From Carnimonas bestiolae (GTDB taxonomy: Bacteria; Pseudomonadota; Gammaproteobacteria; Pseudomonadales; Halomonadaceae): DNA of 64,000 nucleotides. Under the pieces are notes generated by a model. The model did not search any database. It was not told where the DNA came from and saw only the letters and a program-made list of their open reading frames with translations. Positions 43,138-51,722 of the stretch are shown piece after piece. The stretch's first letter is position 1. The number at the start of each line of letters is the position of its first letter. Position numbers and translations under genes: made by a program. The DNA lies in NCBI RefSeq assembly GCF_051251125.1, contig NZ_JBPCZL010000003.1. One strand, written 5' to 3'.

Positions 43138-43465
43138 CCCAAGTCGATATGGACGCACTCATAGTAACAATGATTCACAAGTGTTAAACAAGTGAATTTA
43201 GTAAACCCTGGTTAAATTAAGATTCAATTCAACTCATCGGAGAGCGCTGAGTGTTCGCCGCAAACTGCCCGTTAAGGCAACACTACGCAGCAGGGAAGCA
43301 ACGAAAAACGCGCAATAAGTGCAGACGCGCGACCTAGTACGCTATTCTGTCGATATTCAGAAATACTACAGCCGGATGCTTGACGCACGATCAGCGACTC
43401 ACTCACCGTATCGCTGGCTGCGAACCGCCTGGTACTGGCTTACCATGCGCTTAAACATCCGTTCG
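43138..43465. other. Divergent region between sitABCD and pncB
   Basis: Holds the putative sitA promoter (TACTAT on the minus strand at 43161-43166 and a weak TTAACA 15 bases upstream). An imperfect dyad, TTCAC/GTGAA with repeated CACTTGT (about 43170-43200), overlaps it and could be a metal-regulator operator. Nothing recognisable lies nearer pncB. Confidence 0.4.
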
Positions 43466-44668
43466 ATGACTGCGTTTCCGCGAGGCTCTAGTTTCACCAT
43501 GCTGGTATCGATGCTCGACAACGACTTTTACAAGTTCACCATGCAGAACGCGGTAATCAAGCTATTTCCCCGCGCCCTCGCCCGCTACGCACTCATTGAT
43601 CGCGACAATCGAGAATATCCCGCCGGCTTTGCTGAGCGTTTACGCAGCGCCGTGGATGCCATGGCCGAGCTAGCGCTAACGTCCGCTGAATGCGACTTCC
43701 TTGAGGAAACCTGCCCGTATCTCGATCCCACCTATCGAGATTTTTTGCAGGGATTTCGCTACGACCCTAGCGAAGTGACTATTTCGCAGGAAGGCACTTC
43801 GCTGTCGGTAGAGGTAGAAGGACTGTGGTACCGCACCATCTTGTGGGAAATTCCACTGCTGGCGCTGGTCAGTGAACTCTACTTCGAGAGCCTCGACGAA
43901 CCGCGCGATAGCGATGAAGAAGTGCTCGCCAGAACACGTCAGAAGATCGAGCACTACCGCAACCTGGGGCTAAAGGTGGCAGAGTTTGGCACGCGCCGCC
44001 GCTACAGCTTTGCCCTGCACGATAAAATCGTCGATGTACTGCACCGTTACGGCGAGTCCACCTTTGTTGGCACCAGCAACGTCTATTTGGCCTATCGGCA
44101 TGGCGTAAAACCGCTCGGCACCCACGCCCATGAGTGGTTTATGTTCCATGCTGCACGCTATGGCTTCAAGGTGGCCAACAAGGTAGCGCTGAACAACTGG
44201 GTGGACGTGTATCGTGGCGATCTTGGCATCGCCCTGACCGATACCTTCACCACCGACGCCTTCTTCAGAAGCTTCGACAAGATGCTTGCCAAGCTGTTTG
44301 ATGGGCTGCGCCACGACAGCGGCGATCCTATCGATTTCGCCGAACGCGCCATTGCTCACTACACCTCGCTCGGCATCGATCCGCACAGCAAGGTGATTAT
44401 CTTTTCCGACGCGCTCGATCCTGAGAAAGTCGAGCGCATCGTGCGGTTTTGCAGCGGCAGAATCGGCATGTCGTTTGGCATCGGTACCAACTTCACCAAC
44501 GATGTGGGCCTTACGCCAATGAACATCGTGATGAAGATGACCTCAACCAAAACCGACGATCACAGCGGTTGGCTGCCCACCGTCAAGCTGTCCGACATTG
44601 CCGGCAAAAATACCGGCGACCCCGACATGATCAAACTGGCACGCCAGATTCTCGATATCACTGGCTAG
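43466..44668 (+). CDS. pncB: Nicotinate phosphoribosyltransferase
   Basis: 400 residues from MTAFPRGSSFTM, the same length as E. coli PncB (MTQF...). Makes nicotinate mononucleotide from nicotinate and PRPP. Motifs: SMLDNDFYKFTMQNAV, the catalytic region FGTRRRYSFALHD, GTSNVYLAYRHGVKPLGTHAHEW (with the phosphorylated His candidate) and FDGLRHDSGDPIDF. An ATG at 43499 is the other candidate start. A terminator follows. A nicotinamidase-like gene lies 1.1 kb downstream. Confidence 0.93.
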   Translation: MTAFPRGSSFTMLVSMLDNDFYKFTMQNAVIKLFPRALARYALIDRDNREYPAGFAERLRSAVDAMAELALTSAECDFLEETCPYLDPTYRDFLQGFRYDPSEVTISQEGTSLSVEVEGLWYRTILWEIPLLALVSELYFESLDEPRDSDEEVLARTRQKIEHYRNLGLKVAEFGTRRRYSFALHDKIVDVLHRYGESTFVGTSNVYLAYRHGVKPLGTHAHEWFMFHAARYGFKVANKVALNNWVDVYRGDLGIALTDTFTTDAFFRSFDKMLAKLFDGLRHDSGDPIDFAERAIAHYTSLGIDPHSKVIIFSDALDPEKVERIVRFCSGRIGMSFGIGTNFTNDVGLTPMNIVMKMTSTKTDDHSGWLPTVKLSDIAGKNTGDPDMIKLARQILDITG

Positions 44669-44690
44669 TCACTCGCTGCACCAAGGCGAC

Positions 44691-44728
44691 AAAAGGCCCG
44701 TCTGGACACTCGTCCAGACGGGCCTTTT
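44691..44728. terminator. Bidirectional terminator after pncB
   Basis: 17-bp perfect stem AAAAGGCCCGTCTGGAC / GTCCAGACGGGCCTTTT with a 4-base loop; shared with the convergent 44782 gene. Confidence 0.9.
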
Positions 44729-44781
44729 GGAAGGGCACGACGCTGAAATATTAGCGCGTTAGCATACCGGGCAAAGCAGCC

Positions 44782-45093
44782 TTAGGCGCGACGCAGTAGC
44801 TCGCCGCTCTCCTCGGCAGTCGCCTTGCCAGCACTCGACTTAGCGCCGGAGCGGGGCTGAGCAGTGGCCTGACCACGTGCACGCGCTAGCTCCATTAACC
44901 CTTCCAGCTGTTCCACGCTGATTTCGACGCGTTCAACGCGACCGCTCTCTGCCCACAACACCTCAAGAATCGGTTGGGCGTGGTACTGGTTCAGCCCGAT
45001 AACGCGGCCAACCCGATCGTTCTCGGCGTCGCGCAAGGTTGAGCCAAGCAGATAATGAATGTCGCTGGTGAGAGGTGCTTTTCTGTAGCGCAT
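44782..45093 (-). CDS. Hypothetical protein with a PRC-barrel-like N-terminus
   Basis: 103 residues. The first ~70 (SDIHYLLGSTLRDAENDRVGRVIGL, then ILEVLWAE and RVERVEISVEQLEGLMEL) alternate short strands as in PRC-barrel domains. The rest is a basic, Ala/Ser-rich disordered tail. No signal or membrane segment. I do not recognise a named family. It is convergent with pncB. Confidence 0.6.
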   Translation of the reverse strand: MRYRKAPLTSDIHYLLGSTLRDAENDRVGRVIGLNQYHAQPILEVLWAESGRVERVEISVEQLEGLMELARARGQATAQPRSGAKSSAGKATAEESGELLRRA

Positions 45094-45806
45094 GGCGGTA
45101 TACCGACGAGTTATTGTTCACAAAATGAAGGGCCATCGCATGCTGCGTCATGAACACGCAGCGCGGCAGGCTTCCTTACAAGTGGCACTCTTTAAAAATG
45201 AGCCCACTTTCACAGATCCGTTACTTAATCGGGCAATCAGGAAACGCGATCAACGTGAACGCCATGGCACGGCACATCAGATTGACGTGCACGTAAAGCT
45301 AAAGCCTGCAGAACCCGAATTCCCTAAAGAAGGTAACGCTTACGGAAGCGTAAGACGAAAAGAAACATTTTCCAAGGGAAGAAGAGGATATTTGTCAACT
45401 TTTTTATTAGAAACCGCAAAAAATCGGCAAAAACGACCAATTTGACGCATTAACTAGCACAAAGTCGTACGTATGAGCGTTACCGCTAGCCACTATTTCA
45501 TAATCACAGCGCGCTATCGGTCATTAAGCAAATGCGCGGAAGCATGCAAAAAAGAAATTAGTTGCTGTCACATACAGACATGGCTGAATGTTTAATTTAT
45601 AGTTCATTAAGCTTGAATTCAGAAATTCTCAATCGTCGCGTTTTTTGACTCCTTAGACGCTTCACCTATATTGACATGATCCCATTGTGGCGGCAGGCGT
45701 CGAGGATCAGTAAAGAAGGCTGATCTTGCGCTGCACACCTTGATCAACCCTTTTTCTCAGTGTGAATGTGCTCAATCAGAACAGGTCTACTCAACGGAGC
45801 AACAGC
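45094..45806. other. Long AT-richer intergenic region ahead of the nicotinamidase-like gene
   Basis: 713 bases, visibly richer in A/T from ~45340. A frame open over 45092-45445 has an unlikely composition and is not called. A good promoter is at 45645-45672. A GATCAG/CTGATC hairpin lies in the leader at about 45704-45725. It could hide a small RNA, but no terminator was found. Confidence 0.5.
45645..45672 (+). promoter_or_regulatory. Promoter upstream of the nicotinamidase-like gene
   Basis: TTGACT (45645-45650), 16 bases, TATATT (45667-45672): close to sigma-70 consensus. Predicted leader of ~125 bases. Confidence 0.6.
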
Positions 45807-46505
45807 ATGCAAACCATACCGCAAAGCGCTCTCGTTATCGTAGACGTACAGTACGACTTTATGCCGGGGGGGCCGCTCGAATGCGTAGAAGCGGACGACA
45901 TCATTGCGCCCCTGAACCTGTTGCTAGCCAAGCGGCAGTTTACCAAGGTGGTAATCACCCAGGACTGGCACCCCCATCACCACATCTCGTTTGCCAGCCG
46001 CCATCCCGGTGCTGAACCCTTCGACTTCATCGAGGTGAACGGCCTTCAGCAAGTGGTATGGCCCGATCACTGCATTCAGGGCAGCCCTGGGGCCGAGATG
46101 CATCGGGACGTTAATTGGCCGACGATCGATTTAAAGGTGCGGCTAGGCACCGATCCTCAGATCGACGCATACAGTGCCTTTCGCGACCTTCCTTCAAAAG
46201 ATGAGCGGTGCCACTCCACGGGGCTTGCCAACTGGCTGCGATCGCACAACATCACCGACGTTTATCTGTGCGGATTAACGCGTGACGTGTCGCTTTTATG
46301 GAGCGCGGAAGATGCCGTAGAGCTGGGGTTCAGAACGCACTTCCTGTGGGATATCACGCGTCCGATTACCTTCGAAAGTGATCCGGCGGTGCGTCAGCGC
46401 CTGACCGAGCTGGGCGTTATTATCCATGAGCAGCCGGTGACGGTAGAAAACGGCCATTGGACGCTGCCGCCATTGAAATTGCTTGCCAGCGACCAAACAG
46501 GTTAG
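45807..46505 (+). CDS. Nicotinamidase-like protein without catalytic Cys and Lys
   Basis: 232 residues of the isochorismatase/nicotinamidase fold; starts at MQTIPQSALVIVDVQYDF after CGGAG. Kept: the first catalytic Asp (VDVQYDF), the metal site (TQDWHPHHHISFASRH), WPDHCIQGSPGAE, DAYSAF and SAEDAVELGF. Lost: the catalytic Lys (family HKGxNP or RKG, here RLGTDP) and the nucleophilic Cys (family GLATDYCV or GLARDVCV, here GLTRDVSL). In PncA these two plus Asp form the triad that hydrolyses nicotinamide, so ordinary activity is not expected. The surrounding sequence is well conserved, which argues against decay. Confidence 0.85.
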   Translation: MQTIPQSALVIVDVQYDFMPGGPLECVEADDIIAPLNLLLAKRQFTKVVITQDWHPHHHISFASRHPGAEPFDFIEVNGLQQVVWPDHCIQGSPGAEMHRDVNWPTIDLKVRLGTDPQIDAYSAFRDLPSKDERCHSTGLANWLRSHNITDVYLCGLTRDVSLLWSAEDAVELGFRTHFLWDITRPITFESDPAVRQRLTELGVIIHEQPVTVENGHWTLPPLKLLASDQTG

Positions 46506-46602
46506 AAATATCGCTATCGATGCAGTGGATTAAGCACTATCTTTACCGTCAGCGCACAACATCCAATGTCATCAGGCAGTTCACCCCTAAAGGAGCAGGC
46601 AT

Positions 46603-46809
46603 ATGAGCGACAACATCTATAAGTCCATAGAGCTAACCGGTTCGTCCACTACCTCCATCGAAGATGCCATTAACAAGGCAATCGCCAAGGCCAGTGAAAC
46701 CATTCAGGACCTACAGTGGTTTGAAGTCACCAGCACGCGCGGACACATCGAAAACGGCAAGGTCGCGCACTGGCAGGTCTCTCTAAAGGTTGGTTTCAAG
46801 CTAGCCTGA
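46603..46809 (+). CDS. Dodecin
   Basis: 68 residues, the usual dodecin size. Forms hollow dodecamers that store flavin. The IYKSIELTGSSTTSIEDAIN start, the aromatic flavin-stacking Trp in DLQWFEVTSTRGHIENGK and the closing strand HWQVSLKVGFKL are typical. AAGGAG lies eight bases upstream of the ATG. Confidence 0.93.
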   Translation: MSDNIYKSIELTGSSTTSIEDAINKAIAKASETIQDLQWFEVTSTRGHIENGKVAHWQVSLKVGFKLA

Positions 46810-46836
46810 TAGCGTTATAATTTGCCCAACTCAACG

Positions 46837-46874
46837 AGCGGGATGCCACCCTTGATAGCGTGTGGTGTCCCGCT
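46837..46874 (+). terminator. Terminator after dodecin
   Basis: 13-bp stem AGCGGGATGCCAC / GTGGTGTCCCGCT with two wobble pairs, followed by TCCTTT. Confidence 0.6.
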
Positions 46875-47087
46875 TCCTTTATGGGCGCACTGCCGCACGC
46901 CAGGTTGGATGCCTCCAGCCTCACTCGATCGGTCCAGCGAAGGTGCCCCACTACTGCTTTCTGACGTCAGGCGACACTGTAACGTGGCAGGCCTGCCTCG
47001 CTAGCAGCTCTAATAATGCGGCCGACAACGGCATCACAGCCGGCACTCTAACGTCCTTGGCTACGCGAATGATGGTGAGCACATAAC

Positions 47088-48461
47088 ATGAAGATTTTGA
47101 TTCTCGGTGCAGGGCAGGTAGGCGGCACTTTGGCAGAGCATTTGGCCAGCGAAGAGAACGACATCACCGTGATCGACACCGATCTGCCGCGCCTGCGCGA
47201 TCTGCATAATCGCTGTGAGATCAGCATCATGAACGGCCACGCCTCGCACCCATCGGTGCTGGCCGAAGCCGGCTGCGATAGCGCCGACATGCTGGTCGCC
47301 GTGACCAGCAATGACGAACTTAATATGGTGGCCTGCCAGGTAGCCCATTCGCTGTTCAACACCCCCACCAAGATTGCCAGAGTGCGCTCGAGCGCCTATC
47401 TAACGCGCCGCGAGCTGTTCAACCCCAGCGCCATTCCGGTTGATGTTCTTATTAGCCCCGAGCAGGTGGTCACCACCCAAATCAGGCGCTTGATTGAATA
47501 TCCCGGCGCGCTTCAGGTACTCGACTTCGCCGAGGGGCGCGTGCAGTTGGTGGCCATGAAAGTGTACGCTGACAGTCCACTGGTCAATCGCAAGCTCAAG
47601 TCGCTCCACGAAACGCCTGAACGCCCCGATAGCTGGATTTGCGCGATCTATCGCGGCAACCGGCCGTTTATCCCCGATGGCAACACCATTATTCATCCCG
47701 AGGATGAAATCTTCTTCTTCGCGGCACGCCGTGATATTCGCAATGTCATGACCCGCATGAGGCGCGGCAGCCGCACGGTGCGTCAGGTGGTCATTGCTGG
47801 CGGCGGTAGAATAGGTGAGAAACTGGCGCAAGCCCTCGAACCCAATCACCGCGTCAAGCTGATTGAGCAGGATAACGAGCGCTGCCAAGCGCTGGCGGAG
47901 CTGTTCGATGACACCGTAATTCTGAACGGCTCGGCCACTTCCAAGCGCTTGCTTACCGACGAAAATATCGACGAGTGCGATATCTACTGCGCGCTGACCA
48001 ACGATGATGAAGTCAACGTGATGTCGTCGATGCTGGCCAAGCGGCTTGGCGCGCGCAAGGTGCTGGCGCTGATCAACAACACCGCCTATGTCGATCTGGT
48101 GCAGGGTGCCGAGATCGATATCGCGATATCACCGGAACAGGCCACTATCAGCAGTCTGCTGGCGTACTTGCGTCACGGCGAAGTGGTCAATGTGCAGGCG
48201 TTAAGACGCGGCGCAGCGGAAGCCATCGAGTTGGTGATTCACGGCAACTCGCGCCACTCATCGGTGGTTGGCCGCTCAATCCGCGAACTGAATCTGCCCG
48301 AGGGTGCCACCATCGGCACCGTGATTCGCGGCGATGACGTACTGTTCGGCAAGGGCTCGCTACGTATTGAAGACGGCGATCACGTGATTCTATTGGTCAC
48401 CGACAAACGCCAGCTGCGAGAAGTAGAGCGCCGGCTGCAAACCGATGGCCGGTTGCGCTAG
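47088..48461 (+). CDS. trkA: Trk potassium uptake regulatory protein TrkA
   Basis: 457 residues with duplicated RCK halves. Each half has an NAD-binding glycine motif (ILGAGQVGGTLAEHL at residue 3; IAGGGRIGEKLAQAL near 232) followed by an RCK-C domain. Peripheral cytoplasmic subunit gating TrkH/TrkG K+ channels, central to osmoadaptation. It usually follows rsmB in gammaproteobacteria; here it is ~9 kb away. Confidence 0.96.
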   Translation: MKILILGAGQVGGTLAEHLASEENDITVIDTDLPRLRDLHNRCEISIMNGHASHPSVLAEAGCDSADMLVAVTSNDELNMVACQVAHSLFNTPTKIARVRSSAYLTRRELFNPSAIPVDVLISPEQVVTTQIRRLIEYPGALQVLDFAEGRVQLVAMKVYADSPLVNRKLKSLHETPERPDSWICAIYRGNRPFIPDGNTIIHPEDEIFFFAARRDIRNVMTRMRRGSRTVRQVVIAGGGRIGEKLAQALEPNHRVKLIEQDNERCQALAELFDDTVILNGSATSKRLLTDENIDECDIYCALTNDDEVNVMSSMLAKRLGARKVLALINNTAYVDLVQGAEIDIAISPEQATISSLLAYLRHGEVVNVQALRRGAAEAIELVIHGNSRHSSVVGRSIRELNLPEGATIGTVIRGDDVLFGKGSLRIEDGDHVILLVTDKRQLREVERRLQTDGRLR

Positions 48462-48483
48462 GCGCTGGCATCCTTCTTGGTTA

Positions 48484-48498
48484 TGTTATATAATAACA
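48484..48498. promoter_or_regulatory. Zur-box-like operator on the rpmE2 promoter
   Basis: TGTTATATAATAACA, differing by one position from the 15-bp Zur core TGTTATANTATAACA. It covers the -10 TATAAT (48489-48494; possible -35 CTGGCA 18 bases upstream), ~80 bases before the L31 start. Zinc-loaded Zur would repress here. Confidence 0.7.
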
Positions 48499-48576
48499 AT
48501 AAATCAGCGATCGACGACTCCCCTTTTGGTAACACCGAGGGCCGTTGTGATCCTGCCAACATACAAGGAGGCCAGC

Positions 48577-48837
48577 ATGCGCGCCAATATTCATCCCGAC
48601 TATCGCAAAGTGGTGTTCCACGATACCAACGCCGACACTTACTTCGTGGTGGGCTCCACCATCGAAGCCAAGGAAACCATCGAGTGGCAGGATGGCAACA
48701 CCTATCCGCTGGTAAAACTCGATGTCTCCTCGGCGTCGCACCCTTTCTATACCGGCCAGCAACGTGCGGTTAGCAGCGAAGGCCGCGCCGCCCAATTCAA
48801 GCGCCGCTTCGGCTCGCTGGGCAGCCGTAAAGACTAA
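48577..48837 (+). CDS. rpmE2: 50S ribosomal protein L31, type B (zinc-independent)
   Basis: 86 residues beginning MRANIHPDYRKVVFHDTNAD; it lacks the CxxC zinc-binding cysteines of primary L31. Type-B L31 replaces the zinc form when zinc is scarce, freeing ribosomal zinc. AAGGAGG is an ideal ribosome-binding site. The Zur-box-like palindrome over the promoter agrees with this. A strong terminator follows at 48867-48903. Confidence 0.95.
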   Translation: MRANIHPDYRKVVFHDTNADTYFVVGSTIEAKETIEWQDGNTYPLVKLDVSSASHPFYTGQQRAVSSEGRAAQFKRRFGSLGSRKD

Positions 48838-48866
48838 CGCGGTTTTACCACTCGCCAAAAACCAGC

Positions 48867-48903
48867 AAAGCCGCTATCGGAATCTACCGATAGCGGCTTT
48901 TTT
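48867..48903. terminator. Terminator after rpmE2
   Basis: 14-bp stem AAAGCCGCTATCGG / CCGATAGCGGCTTT with 6-base loop, six T on the plus strand. Confidence 0.9.
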
Positions 48904-48970
48904 GCGGCTGATCTTTTTACGGCATCGCGCTTGATACGCGTGCCGTTACAAAACGGTAGCCGTACGGCGC

Positions 48971-49255
48971 TTAGCTCACCACCTCAAGCTGTTTGATCGA
49001 CAGCTCAGCCTTGCCTTCCAGCGCGCTTACCAAGGCCTTGAAATGCGCCGTGCTCGAGTGTGCATCGAGGGCTTCGGGCGACGCCCACTGCTCGATCATA
49101 TAGAAGGTGGTCGCGCTTTCGGGATCGCGATTGAGCTGATAGTGCTCGCAGCCTTCGTCCTGATGAGAAGGCGCAATCACTGCTTTCAGCGCGCTCAGCA
49201 CTTCATCAACGTGCGCCTGCTGGACTTCAATCGTAGCAATCAGGGTAATGGACAT
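48971..49255 (-). CDS. ABM-domain monooxygenase (YgiN-like)
   Basis: 94 residues, a ferredoxin-like dimeric alpha-beta barrel of the antibiotic-biosynthesis-monooxygenase family. Features: ATIEVQQAHVDEVLSALKAVI, EGCEHYQLNRDPESATTFYMIEQW and AHSSTAHFKALV. Probably a quinol or small-aromatic monooxygenase; substrate unknown. It is last in a minus-strand run with the DTW gene, two bases after it. Confidence 0.88.
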   Translation of the reverse strand: MSITLIATIEVQQAHVDEVLSALKAVIAPSHQDEGCEHYQLNRDPESATTFYMIEQWASPEALDAHSSTAHFKALVSALEGKAELSIKQLEVVS

Positions 49256-49257
49256 GC

Positions 49258-50007
49258 TTATGCTCCTTCACTAGGGAAACTAAGGCGCGCCAACTGGCGG
49301 CGCATGGCAGCCGTGTGCGACTCAAGCCGCTCGTGGTGGCGGCTGGCCGAGTAGCTTTCGTTGAAAACATCGAAATAATCGTCCAGCACCTCGGCCGCGT
49401 GCTGATCACCGCCTACCCGCAATAGTTCAGCGGCCACCTCTGCGGTGCACAGGTGCTGCGCCGAGGCGGGCGTACGCAAACGATAGCGGGTCACGCGATC
49501 AGTGCGCAGCGATACTATCGGTAGCCTATCAAGGTAGGGGCTGTGGCGGAACATCTTGCGCGCCTGACGCCAGGTGCCATCGAGGATAATAAAGACCGGT
49601 ATCTTGTCTTCACCGGGATCCTGATAGCTAACGACTCGCTCGGCATAGTCCTGCTGGTCATCCGGGAAAATCAGGAACGGCGCAAAACGTGGATCAGCCA
49701 AGTGTTCGAGCAGGCGCGGATCTGGCTCGGTGCGTGCCCAGCTGAAAATCTCGGTATGCGGCAGACAATCCTTGATCAAACGGCCGGTATTGGTCGGCTT
49801 GTAGTGTTCCAGCCGATGCGTAATCAGCCAGAACCTGACTCGCGAGTCGGTTTCTACACGATAAGGGCATAGGCAGTTGAGCTGCGGCAGTTGGCACGCG
49901 TCGCAGCGCACCACGAAGCTACCGCGCGCGGTAAAAGGCTTTCGCGCAGGGGCAGGCTCAGCCTGCGGTGCAAAAGCGTGTTCAGCGGAAGATGAAGCAG
50001 AGGTCAT
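49258..50007 (-). CDS. DTW-domain tRNA-uridine aminocarboxypropyltransferase
   Basis: 249 residues. The zinc-like cysteine set CDACQLPQLNCLC is at the N-terminal side, the SPOUT-like core includes FLIFPDD, and the family motif appears as ILDGTWRQARKM. TapT-type members put an acp group on uridine 47 of tRNA. The first ~25 residues are likely disordered. It overlaps the transporter stop by ATGA. Confidence 0.88.
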   Translation of the reverse strand: MTSASSSAEHAFAPQAEPAPARKPFTARGSFVVRCDACQLPQLNCLCPYRVETDSRVRFWLITHRLEHYKPTNTGRLIKDCLPHTEIFSWARTEPDPRLLEHLADPRFAPFLIFPDDQQDYAERVVSYQDPGEDKIPVFIILDGTWRQARKMFRHSPYLDRLPIVSLRTDRVTRYRLRTPASAQHLCTAEVAAELLRVGGDQHAAEVLDDYFDVFNESYSASRHHERLESHTAAMRRQLARLSFPSEGA

Positions 50008-50951
50008 GAGGCATTCTTGTCAGCGGAATCAGCGGCGGCTTGCTGGATGGGATGGCGTTTCCACCACGCGGCCAGCAAAGAGCCAGAGATATTATGCCAC
50101 ACTGAAAACAGCGCTCCCGGCAAGGCCGACATCGGTGAGAAGAAATTTTGCGCCAGCGTGACTGCCAGCGCCGAATTCTGCATCCCAACCTCGAACGCCA
50201 GCGTGCGGCTTTTGCTGACATCGAGCCCGCACAGGCGACCGCCCCAATAACCCCCCGCGAGCCCTACGCCGTTGTGCAGAATAACGGCCAGCGCCACCAG
50301 CGGCCCCAACTGGGCAAGATGCGATTCGTTGGCGGCTACCACCACGCCGATGATGATCAGAATCGATACCACCGCCACGCTTGCCAGACACGACTCCCAG
50401 CGCTTGATGCGCGCTCCCACACACTGGTGCACCACCACACCGAGTATCACCGGTAGCAGCACCAGCTTGGCAATGCTCGTTAGCATCGCAGACACCGGTA
50501 CGCTGACGCTCTGCCCTACCAGCCCCCACACAATCAGCGGCGTTAGCACTGCCGACAGCAGCGTCGAGACAATCGCCAGGCTGACCGCCAGTGCCACGTT
50601 ACCGCCCGAAATCCAGCACATCACATTAGAAGCTGTGCCGCTTGATACCGCACCCACCAGCAACATGCCGGTGGTTAATTCCGGCGATAGCCCCAGTAGC
50701 AGCGCAATCGCCCAGGCCGCCAGCGGCATCAGCGTATAGTGCAACACCAGCCCCAGCGCCAGCGCACGCGGCTGGCGAAATACCGCCACGAAGTCGGCGC
50801 GCGAGAGGGTAACGCCCATCAGGAACATGATTAGCATCAGCAGCGGAGAGACCCACCCTGACAGCGCCAATAAAGGCGCAGGCATCAGCACTGCGGTTGC
50901 AGCGACAAGCACTGCCCACAGCGGAAAGAGACGATTAAAAGCGTCAAACAT
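50004..50951 (-). CDS. Bile acid:sodium symporter family transporter (BASS)
   Basis: 315 residues with nine or ten membrane segments. Sodium-site-like motifs: VGAVSSGTASNVMCWISGG, in the first discontinuous helix, and FEVGMQNSALAVTLA, in the second. Close in layout to the pantoate transporter PanS; pantoate, pyruvate or a related organic acid is possible. It starts an operon with the DTW and ABM genes. Confidence 0.88.
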   Translation of the reverse strand: MFDAFNRLFPLWAVLVAATAVLMPAPLLALSGWVSPLLMLIMFLMGVTLSRADFVAVFRQPRALALGLVLHYTLMPLAAWAIALLLGLSPELTTGMLLVGAVSSGTASNVMCWISGGNVALAVSLAIVSTLLSAVLTPLIVWGLVGQSVSVPVSAMLTSIAKLVLLPVILGVVVHQCVGARIKRWESCLASVAVVSILIIIGVVVAANESHLAQLGPLVALAVILHNGVGLAGGYWGGRLCGLDVSKSRTLAFEVGMQNSALAVTLAQNFFSPMSALPGALFSVWHNISGSLLAAWWKRHPIQQAAADSADKNAS

Positions 50952-50984
50952 GTAGAGATTCAGACCCGAAGCAAAGAAGAATAA

Positions 50985-51722
50985 TCAGGCGTCGGAGTTA
51001 CACGGTAGCGGTTGTATGGGAACCGACAGCTGCCCGACATGACGCCAGTGCTCAACCAGATAGGGCACGCCACGGGTAGCAGCTGCAGCAATCGGTCTTA
51101 CCCCACGGGGGGCAACAGTATGCGCGTTGGGATCGACCAGCACGCGGGGAACATCGAGGGCGGTATGCTCAATTAACCCGGCCACCGGCATGACTTCGAG
51201 CGAGATGCCGACCACCAGCAGCAGATGCGCGCTGGCCACTAGATCGACGGCTTGCTCAAGGTACTTCACCGGCTCGCCAAACCATACAACATGTGGGCGC
51301 AATTGGCTGCCCCTGGGGCATAAATCGCCAAGCTGGATATCGCCGTTCGCATTCAGCGGGAAGCGCTGTTCGGGATTATCGGAAGCACAGGCTTCCAGGG
51401 CGCTACCGTGTAAATGGAGCACCTCGCTAGAGCCGGCACGCTCATGCAAATCGTCGATGTTTTGGGTGAGGATGGACACCCTGAATCCGTCGCGTTCGAG
51501 AGCGGCCAGCGCACGATGCGCCGCGTTTGGCTCAGCCTGCTGAATAGCACGGCGGCGCTCACGGTAGAAGGCCAGCACCTGCTCAGGATCGCGCTGCCAT
51601 CCCTGCGGCGTAGCGACGTCTTCTACACGGTGTTGGGCCCATAGCCCATCGCTGGCGCGATAGAGCTCAAGCCCGCTTTCGGCGCTAATGCCCGCACCGC
51701 TTAACACTACCAAATGACGCAT
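50985..51722 (-). CDS. cobB: NAD-dependent protein deacylase (sirtuin, CobB)
   Basis: 245 residues from MRHLVVLSGAGISAESG. NAD site: GAGISAESG and TQNIDDLHERAG; catalytic His in HLHGSAL; VVWFGEPV follows. FYRERRRAI keeps the Tyr-x-x-Arg pair that gives desuccinylase activity. Of the four zinc cysteines only two remain (EACASD and DLCPRGSQ), so the structural zinc site is incomplete. The start at 51722 follows GGGGAG. Confidence 0.92.
   Translation of the reverse strand: MRHLVVLSGAGISAESGLELYRASDGLWAQHRVEDVATPQGWQRDPEQVLAFYRERRRAIQQAEPNAAHRALAALERDGFRVSILTQNIDDLHERAGSSEVLHLHGSALEACASDNPEQRFPLNANGDIQLGDLCPRGSQLRPHVVWFGEPVKYLEQAVDLVASAHLLLVVGISLEVMPVAGLIEHTALDVPRVLVDPNAHTVAPRGVRPIAAAATRGVPYLVEHWRHVGQLSVPIQPLPCNSDA

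Noticed and set aside
43081..43320. yybP-ykoY manganese riboswitch in front of sitA
   Set aside because: The predicted leader is too short and the conserved loop sequences are not visible; only the terminator hairpin is supported.
45092..45445. 117-codon plus-strand frame ahead of the nicotinamidase-like gene
   Set aside because: Composition is not that of a protein from this genome, no ribosome-binding site, and it begins inside the antisense strand of the 44782 gene start.
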